A DNA stretch of 36,271 bases from Chloroflexota bacterium (GCA_005883405.1 VBGG01000166.1:1-36271), one strand, 5' to 3'. Positions 26,703 through 33,655 are shown, numbered from the stretch's first letter. The notes: a model not told the origin generated them from the letters alone. Numbers and translations are program-made.

Positions 26703-27943
26703 GCGCTCATCGCCGCATGGCTGGGTTCCGCGATCGAAGTGCGCACGCGCGCGTCGCGCCGCTTGCCAATCTCTGGCCGCAGCTCGAGACCGAGGCCCGC
26801 GCCAGGCGGTGGCGTCACCATGCCGTCGGCCACGCGCGGCAGGTCCGTCACCAACTCGCGGTACCAGCCGGTGTAGAACGCCCGCACGGTCTCCTGAATC
26901 AAAGTGTTTGGGGCGTTGAGCGACAGGTGGACGCCAGCGGTCCAGACGACAGGCCCGGTGCAATCGTGCGGCGCGATCGGCAGGCCGAACGCTTCGGCCA
27001 TGCTGGCGATCGCCTTGCCTTCTGAGATACCGCTGCACCAGCCGAGGTCCAGCATCACCACGCTCGCGGCGCGCGCCTCGAGCAGCTCGCGGAACGCCTT
27101 TCGGCCGCCCAGCTGCTCGCTCGCGGTGGTCGGAATCTGCGTTGCCTGGGCGAACCGAGCCAGGCTGGCGATATCGTCCGGTCGCAGCGGGTCCTCGATC
27201 CAGTACGGCCGTAACCCCTCCGATTCGAAAGCGCGCGCGATCTTCAGCGCCGTGGGGAGGTTCCACAGCCCGTGCAGCTCCACCATCAGCTCCATACGCT
27301 CGCCGACCGCGCGACGCACCTGGCGAAACGGCTCCAACGCGCGATCGAGCTCAGCCGCGGTGATATTGGTGCCGCCGCTGGCGTAGGCGTACGCGTCGAA
27401 GGGCCACATCTTCATGCCGCTGATGCCCTGCTCCAGCAGGCTCGACGCGAGCTCGCCGGCGTTGCCGTGCATCCAGGCATCCAGGTCCTCGTACGGGCCG
27501 CTCACCCCACGTCCATCGCCGGGCACCCCCCAGTTGTCGAGCACCTGGCCTTCGGCCGCCCGAATGTAGCGGTAACCAGCACAGGTGTTGTACGCGCGGA
27601 TGGCTGGTCGACTGGCGCCGCCGAGCAGCTGGTGCACCGGCCGGTTGGTTGCCTTGCCGAGCAGGTCCCATAAGGCGATGTCGATGGCGGAGGCGCCGCG
27701 GGCCTCGACACCGGTGCCCTGCGTTCCAACGTAGCCCTTCAGCTTGACGCGTAGCGCATCGATGGCCGAAGGGTCCTGGCCGAGCAGGAGGTGGGCGGCC
27801 GAGTCATGCAGGTAGGTGCTGACTTCGGGCGCACCGAAGAACGTTTCGCCCAGTCCGACGAGGCCCTCATCGGTGTGCAGCTGGACGAACAGGATGTTGG
27901 GGAATTCGGCGAGCTGGATGGTCTCGAGCTGGGTGATCTTCAT
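26699..27943 (-). CDS. Enolase-superfamily (mandelate racemase/muconate lactonizing) protein, probable sugar-acid dehydratase
   Basis: ATG 27943 (MKITQLETIQLAEF) is preferred; AAAGGAG lies 13 bases upstream at 27957-27963, and the longer frame has no better start. The roughly 414-residue protein has a capping domain and a barrel with metal ligands Glu in VELHGLW, Glu in YWIEDPL and Glu in TTASEQLGG, a Lys in GMKMWPFDAY, and a catalytic His in PIAPHDCTGPV. This fits mandelate-racemase-subgroup dehydratases acting on aldonic acids. The substrate cannot be read from sequence alone. It is the first gene of the operon running down to 23704. Confidence 0.92.
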   Translation of the reverse strand: MKITQLETIQLAEFPNILFVQLHTDEGLVGLGETFFGAPEVSTYLHDSAAHLLLGQDPSAIDALRVKLKGYVGTQGTGVEARGASAIDIALWDLLGKATNRPVHQLLGGASRPAIRAYNTCAGYRYIRAAEGQVLDNWGVPGDGRGVSGPYEDLDAWMHGNAGELASSLLEQGISGMKMWPFDAYAYASGGTNITAAELDRALEPFRQVRRAVGERMELMVELHGLWNLPTALKIARAFESEGLRPYWIEDPLRPDDIASLARFAQATQIPTTASEQLGGRKAFRELLEARAASVVMLDLGWCSGISEGKAIASMAEAFGLPIAPHDCTGPVVWTAGVHLSLNAPNTLIQETVRAFYTGWYRELVTDLPRVADGMVTPPPGAGLGLELRPEIGKRRDARVRTSIAEPSHAAMSA

Positions 27944-28029
27944 CGGCGATGGCAGCTCCTTTTTTTGGGTTGGCGGCGGCAATTTCCACGCCATTTCGTG
28001 TGTCCATCACTGCCCGGCGCAGCCAACGT

Positions 28030-28057
28030 AAAAACCGCACGCTCGCTCGCGCTTCGG
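28030..28057 (-). terminator. Possible terminator after the ArfB-like gene
   Basis: On the minus strand, immediately after the stop at 28059, a GC-rich segment (CCGAAGCGCGAGCG, then AGCGTGCGG) is followed by TTTTT. A stem of a few GC pairs (GCGC with GCGT, plus an outer CCG with CGG) can form with bulges. The T-run supports termination; the stem is imperfect. Confidence 0.35.
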
Positions 28058-28058
28058 C

Positions 28059-28475
28059 CTATGGCTCGTCGTTCGGCGGGCGACGCAGACGCTTGTCGGC
28101 GCCGCGGCGCGCCTTGCTGGCCAGTCGGGCTTCGCGCCTGGCGCGGCTCGGGCGGGTGGGCCGACGGGCAGGCGGGGGCGGAGCGAGCGCTTCGGCGACC
28201 AGCTCGGCGAGACGCTCGACGGCGATCTCCTGGTTGCGGCTGAGGGAACGCTCGTCCTGCACGGAGATACGTAGTGGACGCTGGTCGAGATCCAGCGCGG
28301 CGGCCAGCCTATCAGCGAGGGCTGGCTCGAGCGCGGCCAGGCTGTCGCGATCGATGGTCAGCTCGGCGCGCGTCGAGGCCTTGTCGCGGTGCTGGCCGCC
28401 CGGGCCGCTCGAGCGGCTGGCGGTCCATTGACCGCTCTTGAGCAAGTGCAGCACGACGTCATCCACGCCCATCAT
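28059..28475 (-). CDS. ArfB/YaeJ-like peptide-chain release factor domain protein (ribosome rescue)
   Basis: The 138-residue protein has an RF-1-type catalytic domain with the GGQ motif in SRSSGPGGQHRDKAST (about residues 21-36), a following RAELTIDRDSLAAL segment, and a basic C-terminal tail rich in Arg/Lys (RREARLASKARRGADKRLRRP). This is the ArfB architecture: GGQ hydrolyses peptidyl-tRNA on stalled ribosomes while the basic tail enters the empty mRNA channel. No stop-codon recognition domain is present. The start is ATG 28475 or 28472. It is divergent from the ClpN-domain gene, sharing a 49-bp intergenic region. Confidence 0.88.
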   Translation of the reverse strand: MMGVDDVVLHLLKSGQWTASRSSGPGGQHRDKASTRAELTIDRDSLAALEPALADRLAAALDLDQRPLRISVQDERSLSRNQEIAVERLAELVAEALAPPPPARRPTRPSRARREARLASKARRGADKRLRRPPNDEP

Positions 28476-28484
28476 CTCATCAGT

Positions 28485-28497
28485 GTAAACTATTTAC
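28485..28497. promoter_or_regulatory. Short palindrome between the divergent ArfB-like and ClpN-domain genes
   Basis: GTAAA-CTA-TTTAC is a symmetrical AT-rich element in the 49-bp divergent region. It is a plausible operator or overlapping promoter element. The ClpN-domain protein encoded next door has a putative ribbon-helix-helix domain and could bind here. That link is speculative. Confidence 0.3.
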
Positions 28498-28524
28498 GTG
28501 TAATTCTGCTACAGTGGCGGGAGC

Positions 28525-29262
28525 ATGCCGTTGCGACGACCAGACGCCAGCGCCACCTGGCGCACCGACAAGTTCACCGCTCGCGCCAAAAAGGCGATGC
28601 ACCTCGCCCAGCAGGAGGCCCAACGCCTCCACCAATCGCCCCTGGGGACGCAGCACCTGTTGCTGGGCCTGGTGCGGGAAGGCGAAGGCGTCGCGACACG
28701 CGTGCTCGCGCGCTACGGCGTCGAGCTCGAGGCTGTCCGCCTGGCCGCCGCCAGCACGGACACGTCTGATCCCGGGCCGCCGCTGGCCGCCGCGGTTGAA
28801 CGGGCTGTCGACCGCGCGCGCCACGAGGCGCAGGAGCTTGGTCACAAGTTTGTCGGCACCGAGCACCTGCTTCTGGCCGTGCTGCACGAGGACCACGGCA
28901 TGGCGCTCTCGTTGCTCCAGAGCCTGGGTGTCGATCCAGAAGCGATCGCCGCGGACGTGCTGGTCGCCACCTCTATCAGCGTCACATCGTCGGCCACCCG
29001 GAGCCAGCGCCAAGGTGAACTGGCGCCCGGCCCGAAAGACAACGTTGTCAGCTGTCGAGTGGACGACCGTGCTGTGGAGGCCATCGACGCACTGGTCGCG
29101 GCCGGCATCCGCTCGACGCGCAGCGACGCCGCTGCGTGGCTGATCCGCTCCGGCATCGAAGCCAATCGCGAGTTCTTCGAGCAGGTCTACGCGACCGTCG
29201 GCGAAATCCGCAGACTCCGCGAGCAGGCCCAGGCGCTCGCGCGCCAGTCTCCCTCCGACTGA
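28525..29262 (+). CDS. Stand-alone Clp N-domain protein fused to a putative ribbon-helix-helix domain
   Basis: The 245-residue protein has two ClpN repeats: FTARAKKAMHLAQQEAQRL with GTQHLLLGLV (about residues 17-75), and VERAVDRARHEAQELGHKFVG with TEHLLLAVL (about 90-150). After a linker comes NVVSCRVDDRAVEAIDALVAAG followed by RSTRSDAAAWLIRSG (about 172-212), which reads as a ribbon-helix-helix fold, and a helical tail. No AAA+ ATPase module is present. ClpN domains bind adaptors and substrates or phospho-arginine; RHH domains bind DNA or dimerise. The combination suggests a regulator or adaptor. ATG 28525 is only one base from GGGAG, so the start may be non-standard. Confidence 0.8.
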   Translation: MPLRRPDASATWRTDKFTARAKKAMHLAQQEAQRLHQSPLGTQHLLLGLVREGEGVATRVLARYGVELEAVRLAAASTDTSDPGPPLAAAVERAVDRARHEAQELGHKFVGTEHLLLAVLHEDHGMALSLLQSLGVDPEAIAADVLVATSISVTSSATRSQRQGELAPGPKDNVVSCRVDDRAVEAIDALVAAGIRSTRSDAAAWLIRSGIEANREFFEQVYATVGEIRRLREQAQALARQSPSD

Positions 29263-29646
29263 AGCGGCTCGCGCGCGGCTTGACGTCTCCGAGCGCGGTC
29301 GAGGCTACACTGGCCGCACCGTGACTCTCCAAGTTGATCGCGCAACGCTGCGCCAGCACATGCCCGCGCGCGATCACTGCCTGGCTCCGTCCCGCGCGGG
29401 AGTGCGCCGTCGACGCATGCTGGCCGGTACGGCCGCATGTTCCCCGACCTCGCGCTGAGTCGTACCGCTTGGCTGATGCCAGGTGGCGCCGTCGCTACCC
29501 CACCACGGCAGCGTCTTCGGTCTGGGTGATCTTCTGGCGTTCGTCCAGAAAGTACGCGATGTGGAGGTTGGCGCGAGCTGACGGCGTCCGTTCTTCAGCA
29601 CGCTGCTGGCGCGCTGCTGAGCGCACCAGCAGCCAAGCGGAACGTT
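29263..29646. other. 384-bp region without a convincing gene
   Basis: A GTG frame at 29322 gives only 45 residues of unusual composition. On the minus strand one frame reads ANLHIAYFLDERQKITQTED before a stop near 29497, which could be a gene remnant, but it has no plausible start of its own. The region also holds the hairpin at 29602-29633. Confidence 0.5.
29602..29633 (-). terminator. Hairpin downstream of the GlsB-type gene
   Basis: The arms at 29602-29614 and 29621-29633 pair over 13 bp on the minus-strand transcript with a single G-U wobble and a 6-nt loop. The structure starts 13 bases after the GlsB stop. No T-run follows, so it could be a Rho-independent-like stop or a 3'-end stabiliser. 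Confidence 0.5.
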
Positions 29647-29907
29647 TTACACTGCCACGGTGCGACCGGTCACGAGGCGGCCGATGACGATGATGACAAT
29701 CGCGCCAAATACGGCGATCAGCAGGCTCTCCAGGTTGAAGCCGGAAACGTCGATGCCCAGTAACGCGCTCGTGATCCAACCACCCACGAGTGCGCCGAGG
29801 ATGCCCAGAATGATGTCTCCGACAATGCCGTATCCAGCACCCCGAACCAGCAAGCCGGCCAACCAGCCCGCGATCAATCCCAGCACAATCCAGGCGATAA
29901 CACTCAT
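29647..29907 (-). CDS. GlsB/YeaQ/YmgE family small stress-response membrane protein
   Basis: The 86-residue protein has three hydrophobic segments. It contains the Gly-rich motifs of the transglycosylase-associated/GlsB family: SVIAWIVLGLIAGWLAGLLV, GIVGDIILGILGALVGGWI and a last helix LLIAVFGAIVIIVIGRLV. GGAAGAAGGAAT immediately upstream of ATG 29907 serves as ribosome site. Members are induced in general stress and associated with the envelope; their biochemical role is unclear. Confidence 0.93.
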   Translation of the reverse strand: MSVIAWIVLGLIAGWLAGLLVRGAGYGIVGDIILGILGALVGGWITSALLGIDVSGFNLESLLIAVFGAIVIIVIGRLVTGRTVAV

Positions 29908-30011
29908 ATTCCTTCTTCCTCCAGGTCAACTCCAGTCTCCATGCCGGCAGTAGGGAGCGCGCAAGGCGCACGTAAGAAACGCGTTACGTTGGCGTCCGCT
30001 CACGCGGAGAT

Positions 30012-30149
30012 CGGGACGGCAAGGACCAGCACAGCGGCGATACACTCGTACTGGTGCACGCCGGAGATCGTCTCGATGAGGCAGAGCAAATATTGCGTCA
30101 GCACAGCGCGCGGCACGTTGAGCGCGCGCAGGAGAGCGCGATGCCTTGA
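30012..30149 (+). pseudogene. Possible C-terminal remnant of a stress-type protein
   Basis: The frame ending at TGA 30147-30149 reads DTLVLVHAGDRLDEAEQILRQH then SARHVE. This resembles the C-terminal (A/D)EAxxILRxHGAxDV segment seen in general-stress proteins. No start codon or N-terminal domain is found upstream, so only a tail would remain. The resemblance is short and the call is tentative. Confidence 0.3.
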
Positions 30150-30310
30150 TCGATCTCTGGTACAAGAACGCAATCATCTACGCCATCGGGGTGCGAACAT
30201 TTGCCGATGGCAATGGTGATGGCGTGGGCGACTTCCGCGGGCTGGCCGACCGCCTGCCGTACCTACGTGCTCACGCGGAACAAACCGCAATCTTACGCGT
30301 CCATGTCTAG
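30146..30310 (+). pseudogene. N-terminal fragment of a GH13 alpha-amylase/trehalose-synthase-type protein
   Basis: The frame from TTG 30146 to TAG 30308-30310 reads [19 protein letters not shown] then [18 protein letters not shown] and PYLR. This is the unmistakable first 40 residues of an alpha-amylase-family protein (WYKNAxIY, DxNGDGxGDFxGL). After PYLR the sequence departs from the family and stops within 14 codons. The catalytic barrel is absent, so this is a relic of a truncated gene. Confidence 0.8.
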
Positions 30311-30324
30311 AATCGCCGCGAGAT

Positions 30325-30492
30325 ATGAGCTTGCCGGTCGAGTCTGAGGAAGTCTGCGCGCGGTGCCGCCTGCCCCGCGCCGAATGGGGCGGCGTTGGCG
30401 AGGGCTACCCGAAGCTGGAGCAGCGCTACTGCTGTCGCGGCTGTGCCGATAACACCGGCTGCACGTGCCTGGAGGCCGGCCCGGCCGCCTGA
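30325..30492 (+). CDS. 55-residue Cys-rich mini-protein (probable metal-binding)
   Basis: ATG 30325 to TGA 30490-30492. The product has seven Cys arranged as CARC early, then YCCRGCADNTGCTC near the C-terminus. The CCxxCAxxxGCxC block recurs at the C-termini of small bacterial proteins suspected to bind zinc or copper. Codon use is as GC-rich as in the neighbouring genes. The ribosome site is weak. It stands between gene remnants, but its own frame is intact. Function unknown; metallothionein-like sequestration is one possibility. Confidence 0.6.
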   Translation: MSLPVESEEVCARCRLPRAEWGGVGEGYPKLEQRYCCRGCADNTGCTCLEAGPAA

Positions 30493-30634
30493 GAAACGCC
30501 AACTCAGTTACTGTCGGGCCGTGAGACTCAGCACAAGAAGCACCCTTGCAGGCCGAGCGCCTGGTGGACGTACCGCTGGTTCACGCCAGTTAGACTCCGC
30601 TGTGCGTTGCGTCGTGAGGAGGTGATGAGCAAGT

Positions 30635-30865
30635 ATGCGGCTCGACCTACCGGTCACTCGCTTCAGCTGGGGTGGTGAAGGAATCGAGCGGCGGCTGGGC
30701 GACATCGGTCAGGCCGTCGAGGATGCCGGCTTTCACACCGTGGTCGTCTCGCTGCGAGACGTCGAGACCCCGATCCGGACCATCGAGGCGATCGGCCGCG
30801 AGGTCATTCCGCGCGCTCGCAAGCTGGGGCCGTCGTTTGGAGCGCCGCGCATCGCCGCTGCATGA
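30635..30865 (+). pseudogene. Internally deleted LLM-class (F420-type) oxidoreductase remnant
   Basis: A near-perfect ribosome site (AGGAGGTGAT at 30617-30626) precedes ATG 30635. The 76 residues begin MRLDLPVTRFSWGGEGIERR and DIGQAVEDAGFHTVVV, typical of the N-terminus of LLM-class oxidoreductases. They then jump directly to TPIRTIEAIGREVIPRARKL, typical of the C-terminus (ExxxLGREVIPAV). About 200-250 central residues are missing while the frame is kept. It is a deletion remnant, or less likely a mini-protein using the old ends. Confidence 0.7.
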
Positions 30866-31421
30866 CTCAGAGCCGACGCGTGGCCCACAGCTGGTCTTGT
30901 TATTCGGCGGCCCCGGCGCAGGCAAAGGCACCCAGGCGCGACTGCTGAGCGAAGAGCTGGGTATTCCCCACATCTCGAGCGGCGAGCTGCTGCGCGCACT
31001 TGGGGTGCACCGGGAGCTCATGAGCCGCGGGGAGCTGGTGCCGGACGACGTGGTGACTGAGCTTGTGTTCACGCGCCTCGAGCAACCGGATGCTGCCCAG
31101 GGAGCGATTCTCGAGGGGTTCCCACGCACGTTGACTCAAGCGCAAGCGCTCGACCGGTGGCTGGACGAACATGGGGGCGCGATTCGCCGGGCGCTGTACC
31201 TCGATGTTCCCGCCGACGAGCTCGTCCGCCGCCTTGTAGCTCGTGGGCAGGAGAGTGGTCGTGGCGATGATCGCGCGACTGTGGCCGCGAGGCGTTTGGC
31301 CGTCTTCGAAGATCGCCTACCGCTGGTCGTGCAGCACTATGCGGACCGTGGCTTGCTGCAGGTCGTCGATGGCGCACGGCCGATAGAAGAAGTCCACCGT
31401 CAGATTCTCGAGGCACTCTAG
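30837..31421 (+). CDS. adk: Adenylate kinase (short-LID type)
   Basis: The protein has the P-loop LLFGGPGAGKGTQARLL, HISSGELLRALG (NMP-binding), AILEGFPRTLTQAQALDRWL with the FPRT motif, and a short LID region RLVARGQESGRGDDRATVAARR without the zinc-binding insertion. The reaction is ATP + AMP to 2 ADP. The start is uncertain: in-frame candidates are TTG 30837 and TTG 30897. The ATG at 30862, which overlaps the upstream stop in ATGA style, is out of frame. A frameshift near the start is therefore possible. It is probably an extra paralogue, since it lies among remnants rather than in the ribosomal operon. Confidence 0.88.
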   Translation: MERRASPLHDSEPTRGPQLVLLFGGPGAGKGTQARLLSEELGIPHISSGELLRALGVHRELMSRGELVPDDVVTELVFTRLEQPDAAQGAILEGFPRTLTQAQALDRWLDEHGGAIRRALYLDVPADELVRRLVARGQESGRGDDRATVAARRLAVFEDRLPLVVQHYADRGLLQVVDGARPIEEVHRQILEAL

Positions 31422-31496
31422 ACCGCCACGCGGCCCGCGGGAGGTCAATCAAAACGCAGGCGATGTACGCCAGCGGACGAACGAGGCGGCTGTGAC

Positions 31497-31712
31497 GTGG
31501 AATACTGGGCGCTGGAGCCGGCACGCTTCGCAGACCGGGCTCCGTCGCGAAGGCTGATCGATTATCACCGTGGACAATTGACGATTACCAACCGCATCGG
31601 ACTCGAGGCGGTGGCATGCGAAGACTATCGTCATAGCCGCGACGCGTACAGTCGGATGTTTGACCAGTTGGAGACTCGGGTACCGAGGCTCCGCATGGTG
31701 TGGCGCTCCTGA
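31497..31712 (+). pseudogene. C-terminal remnant of a Crp/Fnr-type transcriptional regulator
   Basis: The 71-residue frame from GTG 31497 contains RRLIDYHRGQLTITNRIGLE then AVACEDYRHSRDAYSRMF. This is the recognisable last stretch of Crp-type winged-helix domains (LxxYxRGxxTIxDRxGLExxACECYxxVRxEYxRLL). The cyclic-nucleotide-like sensor domain and the recognition helix are absent. The remainder (RVPRLRMVWRS) is unrelated. Confidence 0.6.
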
Positions 31713-31736
31713 AAGAACTCCCGCCGGAAGCGCGGG

Positions 31737-32585
31737 CTACACGATCTCGAGCGGTTGCGGACCCGTTGGGGGTGGAAAGGCCAGATCCAGCCAGGCGAGG
31801 TCGCCGCTCGTCAAGGGCACCTCGAAGGCCGCGCGATTCTCAATAACGTGCTCAGGATCGCTTGATTTGGGTATGGCAATCACTCCCGGCTGCCGCAGGA
31901 CCCAGGCGAGCACCACCTGGGCCGGCGTCGCGGCGTGTCCAGCGGCGACAGCCTCGAGAATGGTGTGACTGGACAGGCGCCCCTGCTCGATTGGTGAGTA
32001 CGCCATAATCGGCAGCCCTCGGCCGCGGCACCACGGCAGCAGGTCGTACTCGATGCCGCGCCGGGCCAGGTTGTACAGCACCTGGTCGGTGGTCACCTCC
32101 ACTCCACCCGGCAGGCTGACCAGCTCCTGCATGCTTGCCAGATCGAAGTTGCTGACGCCCCAACGGCGAATCAGACCGGTGTGCTTGAGCACGTGAAAGG
32201 CATCCAGTGTCTCCTGGAGCGGTATGCCGCCACGCCAGTGCAACAGGTACAGGTCCAGGCGGTCCGTCCCCAAACGTCTCAAGCTACGCTCACAGGCGAC
32301 AATGGTGCCGCGCCGAGTCGCGTGATGGGGCAGGACCTTGCTGACCAGGAACACGTCGTCCCGACGGCCGTGGATTGCCTCCCCGACGAGCTCTTCCGTG
32401 GCGCCGCCGGCATACATCTCGGCGGTGTCGATGAGCGTCAGCCCGAGCTCGAGCCCAAGACGCAAAGCCGCGATTTCACGCGTGCGTGACTTCGGATCCT
32501 CGGCCATATGCCAGGTTCCCTGGCCAAGTACCGGCACTGCCTCGCCATCGGGAAGCGTCACCCGGCGCATGTCAGTAGTGGTCAT
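31737..32585 (-). CDS. Aldo/keto reductase
   Basis: The 282-residue NADPH-dependent barrel enzyme has GQGTWHMAED, IDTAEMYAGGATEELVGEAI (catalytic Asp and Tyr), DVFLVSKVLPHHA (Lys), DLYLLHWRGGIPLQETL (His), RRWGVSNFD and IPKSSDPEHVIENRAAFEV (NADPH phosphate site). Order and length match bacterial AKR family members that reduce aldehydes or 2,5-diketo-gluconate-like substrates. Starts at ATG 32585 or ATG 32570 are possible; neither has a strong ribosome site. Confidence 0.94.
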   Translation of the reverse strand: MTTTDMRRVTLPDGEAVPVLGQGTWHMAEDPKSRTREIAALRLGLELGLTLIDTAEMYAGGATEELVGEAIHGRRDDVFLVSKVLPHHATRRGTIVACERSLRRLGTDRLDLYLLHWRGGIPLQETLDAFHVLKHTGLIRRWGVSNFDLASMQELVSLPGGVEVTTDQVLYNLARRGIEYDLLPWCRGRGLPIMAYSPIEQGRLSSHTILEAVAAGHAATPAQVVLAWVLRQPGVIAIPKSSDPEHVIENRAAFEVPLTSGDLAWLDLAFPPPTGPQPLEIV

Positions 32586-32665
32586 GTGTCAGCTCGTACA
32601 TTGCACGAGCAGACGCCCACCCGGTGTAAGGGCCGCGTAAGGAGTGAGGCTACGGCCTGAACCGC

Positions 32666-33259
32666 TTACTGGTCTGCCCAGACCTCATGGAACTTCTTGC
32701 CGTATGGAAAAAACCGGTCGCGTTCGCCACGTTCCCAGGCGGCGCGCATTTCCGGTGCGCTGATGTCCCAATCCGGGCGGATCCGGCGCGTCACCTCACG
32801 CAGGTCCGACCACAGCTCGGCGATCGACGGGCGTCCCCAGAACCAGTAGCCGTAGTAGATCTTGTAGATCTTGAGCGCCGGCTCCAGGACCAGCGTGTGC
32901 GGGATCATCGGGTCGTTCGTCGGGTCAGTATATTCCTGGATGTCCAGGTCGCGTTGGACCACCCGTTCCGGGTCCGATAGGAAGGGCCACTGGGCGCCCT
33001 CGCCATCCCGGAATTCGTTGGTTCTGAGCAGGTTGTCGGTGGAAATAGTCACAATCCGTGTGTAGCCCACCTTCACCTCAGGATAGAAATGAACCATGTC
33101 GCGCACCTGGCGACGCTCTTTTGGTCAAAAATGGCCGCGCGAGAGATGCAGGATCATTGGATCGTCCCGCTGTAGCTCGGACAGCCGGCGCTTGCGGCCA
33201 GTGTGATCCGCCAATTCGTAATCCGGGAATAGCGACCCGGGCTGCATGTCAGGGCGCAT
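32666..33259 (-). CDS. Redoxin (peroxiredoxin-like) with in-frame UGA, probable selenoprotein
   Basis: ATG 33259 has GGAG at 33265-33268, five bases upstream. The frame runs 44 codons (MQPGSLFPDYELADHTGRKR, ILHLSRGHF), then TGA (33127-33125), then continues in the same frame with PKERRQVRDMVHFYPEV and 130 more family-like codons (RIVTISTDN, WPFLSDPERVVQRDLDIQEY, TLVLEPALKIYKIYYGYWFWGRPS). In AhpC/TSA relatives the UGA position is the Cys of RGxxCP, the redox-active residue. The 197-residue protein has no Cys at all, so residue 45 would be its only redox centre. A SECIS-like hairpin follows at once. The alternative is a nonsense mutation. Confidence 0.75.
33098..33127 (-). promoter_or_regulatory. 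UGA codon and SECIS-like stem-loop
   Basis: Reading the minus strand from the UGA (33127-33125), the next bases form GTCGC (33114-33110), loop CAGGTGC (33109-33103) and GCGAC (33102-33098). C16-G21 can close an AGGU apical loop. The GG of the loop lies 18-19 nt after the UGA, compared with 19-20 in E. coli fdhF, whose loop is AGGUCU. The loop G, position and stem agree with bacterial SECIS rules. Confidence 0.6.
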
Positions 33260-33655
33260 GGTGACTCCAGGTACAGTGTGCTCCACGGCGCATAAGAGGC
33301 GCGTAGGAAAAGCTATCAGAAAACGGCCCAGGCAGCAGACTACGCCGTCGGAGTGCACCATGACAGGCTGATGCGACATGTGCAGATCGGTTCGGCACCG
33401 CTCGCCAATCGCGTGCTGGTCATCGACTCCAATGGTCTGCGTCTCGGGCCGCCATTCCGGGCGTTGCGAGGCGTGCTCACAGGAATACCCGTGCCTATCG
33501 AGGGTGTAGCCGGAGCGCACGACATAACGTAGGACTGGACAGCAGGTCAGGCGGAGTTGGCACCCGTAGTTCGCCCGCTGCACGATCTCGCCACTACGCT
33601 CGAATCGTCGGATGGCGCCGCACAATGAACACGCGGGTTGTCTCAGGCGCGTCAT
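33260..33655 (-). other. Open, Cys-rich reading frame upstream of and in frame with the redoxin
   Basis: From ATG 33655, which overlaps the PRC-barrel gene's TGA as ATGA, the frame is open for 132 codons and runs straight into the redoxin. It contains CSLCGAIRRFERSGEIVQR, LTCCPVLRYVV and other Cys, nine in all, but no domain I recognise. Its codons are less GC-rich at third positions than those of neighbours. It could be a degraded zinc-binding protein or chance. Otherwise these 390 bp hold nothing recognisable. Confidence 0.25.

Noticed and set aside
26703-27266. Upstream extension of the D-2-hydroxyacid dehydrogenase frame
   Set aside because: It overlaps the enolase-superfamily gene on the same strand in another frame and is not family-like; ATG 26702 with ATGA coupling explains the start.
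29495-29971. 158-codon minus-strand frame spanning the GlsB gene
   Set aside because: The GlsB-type protein in another frame is unmistakable; this frame is Arg/His-rich shadow. Only its last 20 codons might be a remnant.
30862-30948. ATG 30862 as adenylate kinase start
   Set aside because: It overlaps the upstream stop in ATGA style but is not in the adenylate kinase frame and hits a stop after 28 codons, unless a frameshift is present.
32666-33106. Redoxin as a 146-aa protein starting after the UGA
   Set aside because: That start would remove the first strand and active-site segment. The family similarity continues upstream through the UGA in the same frame, with a good ribosome site at 33265.
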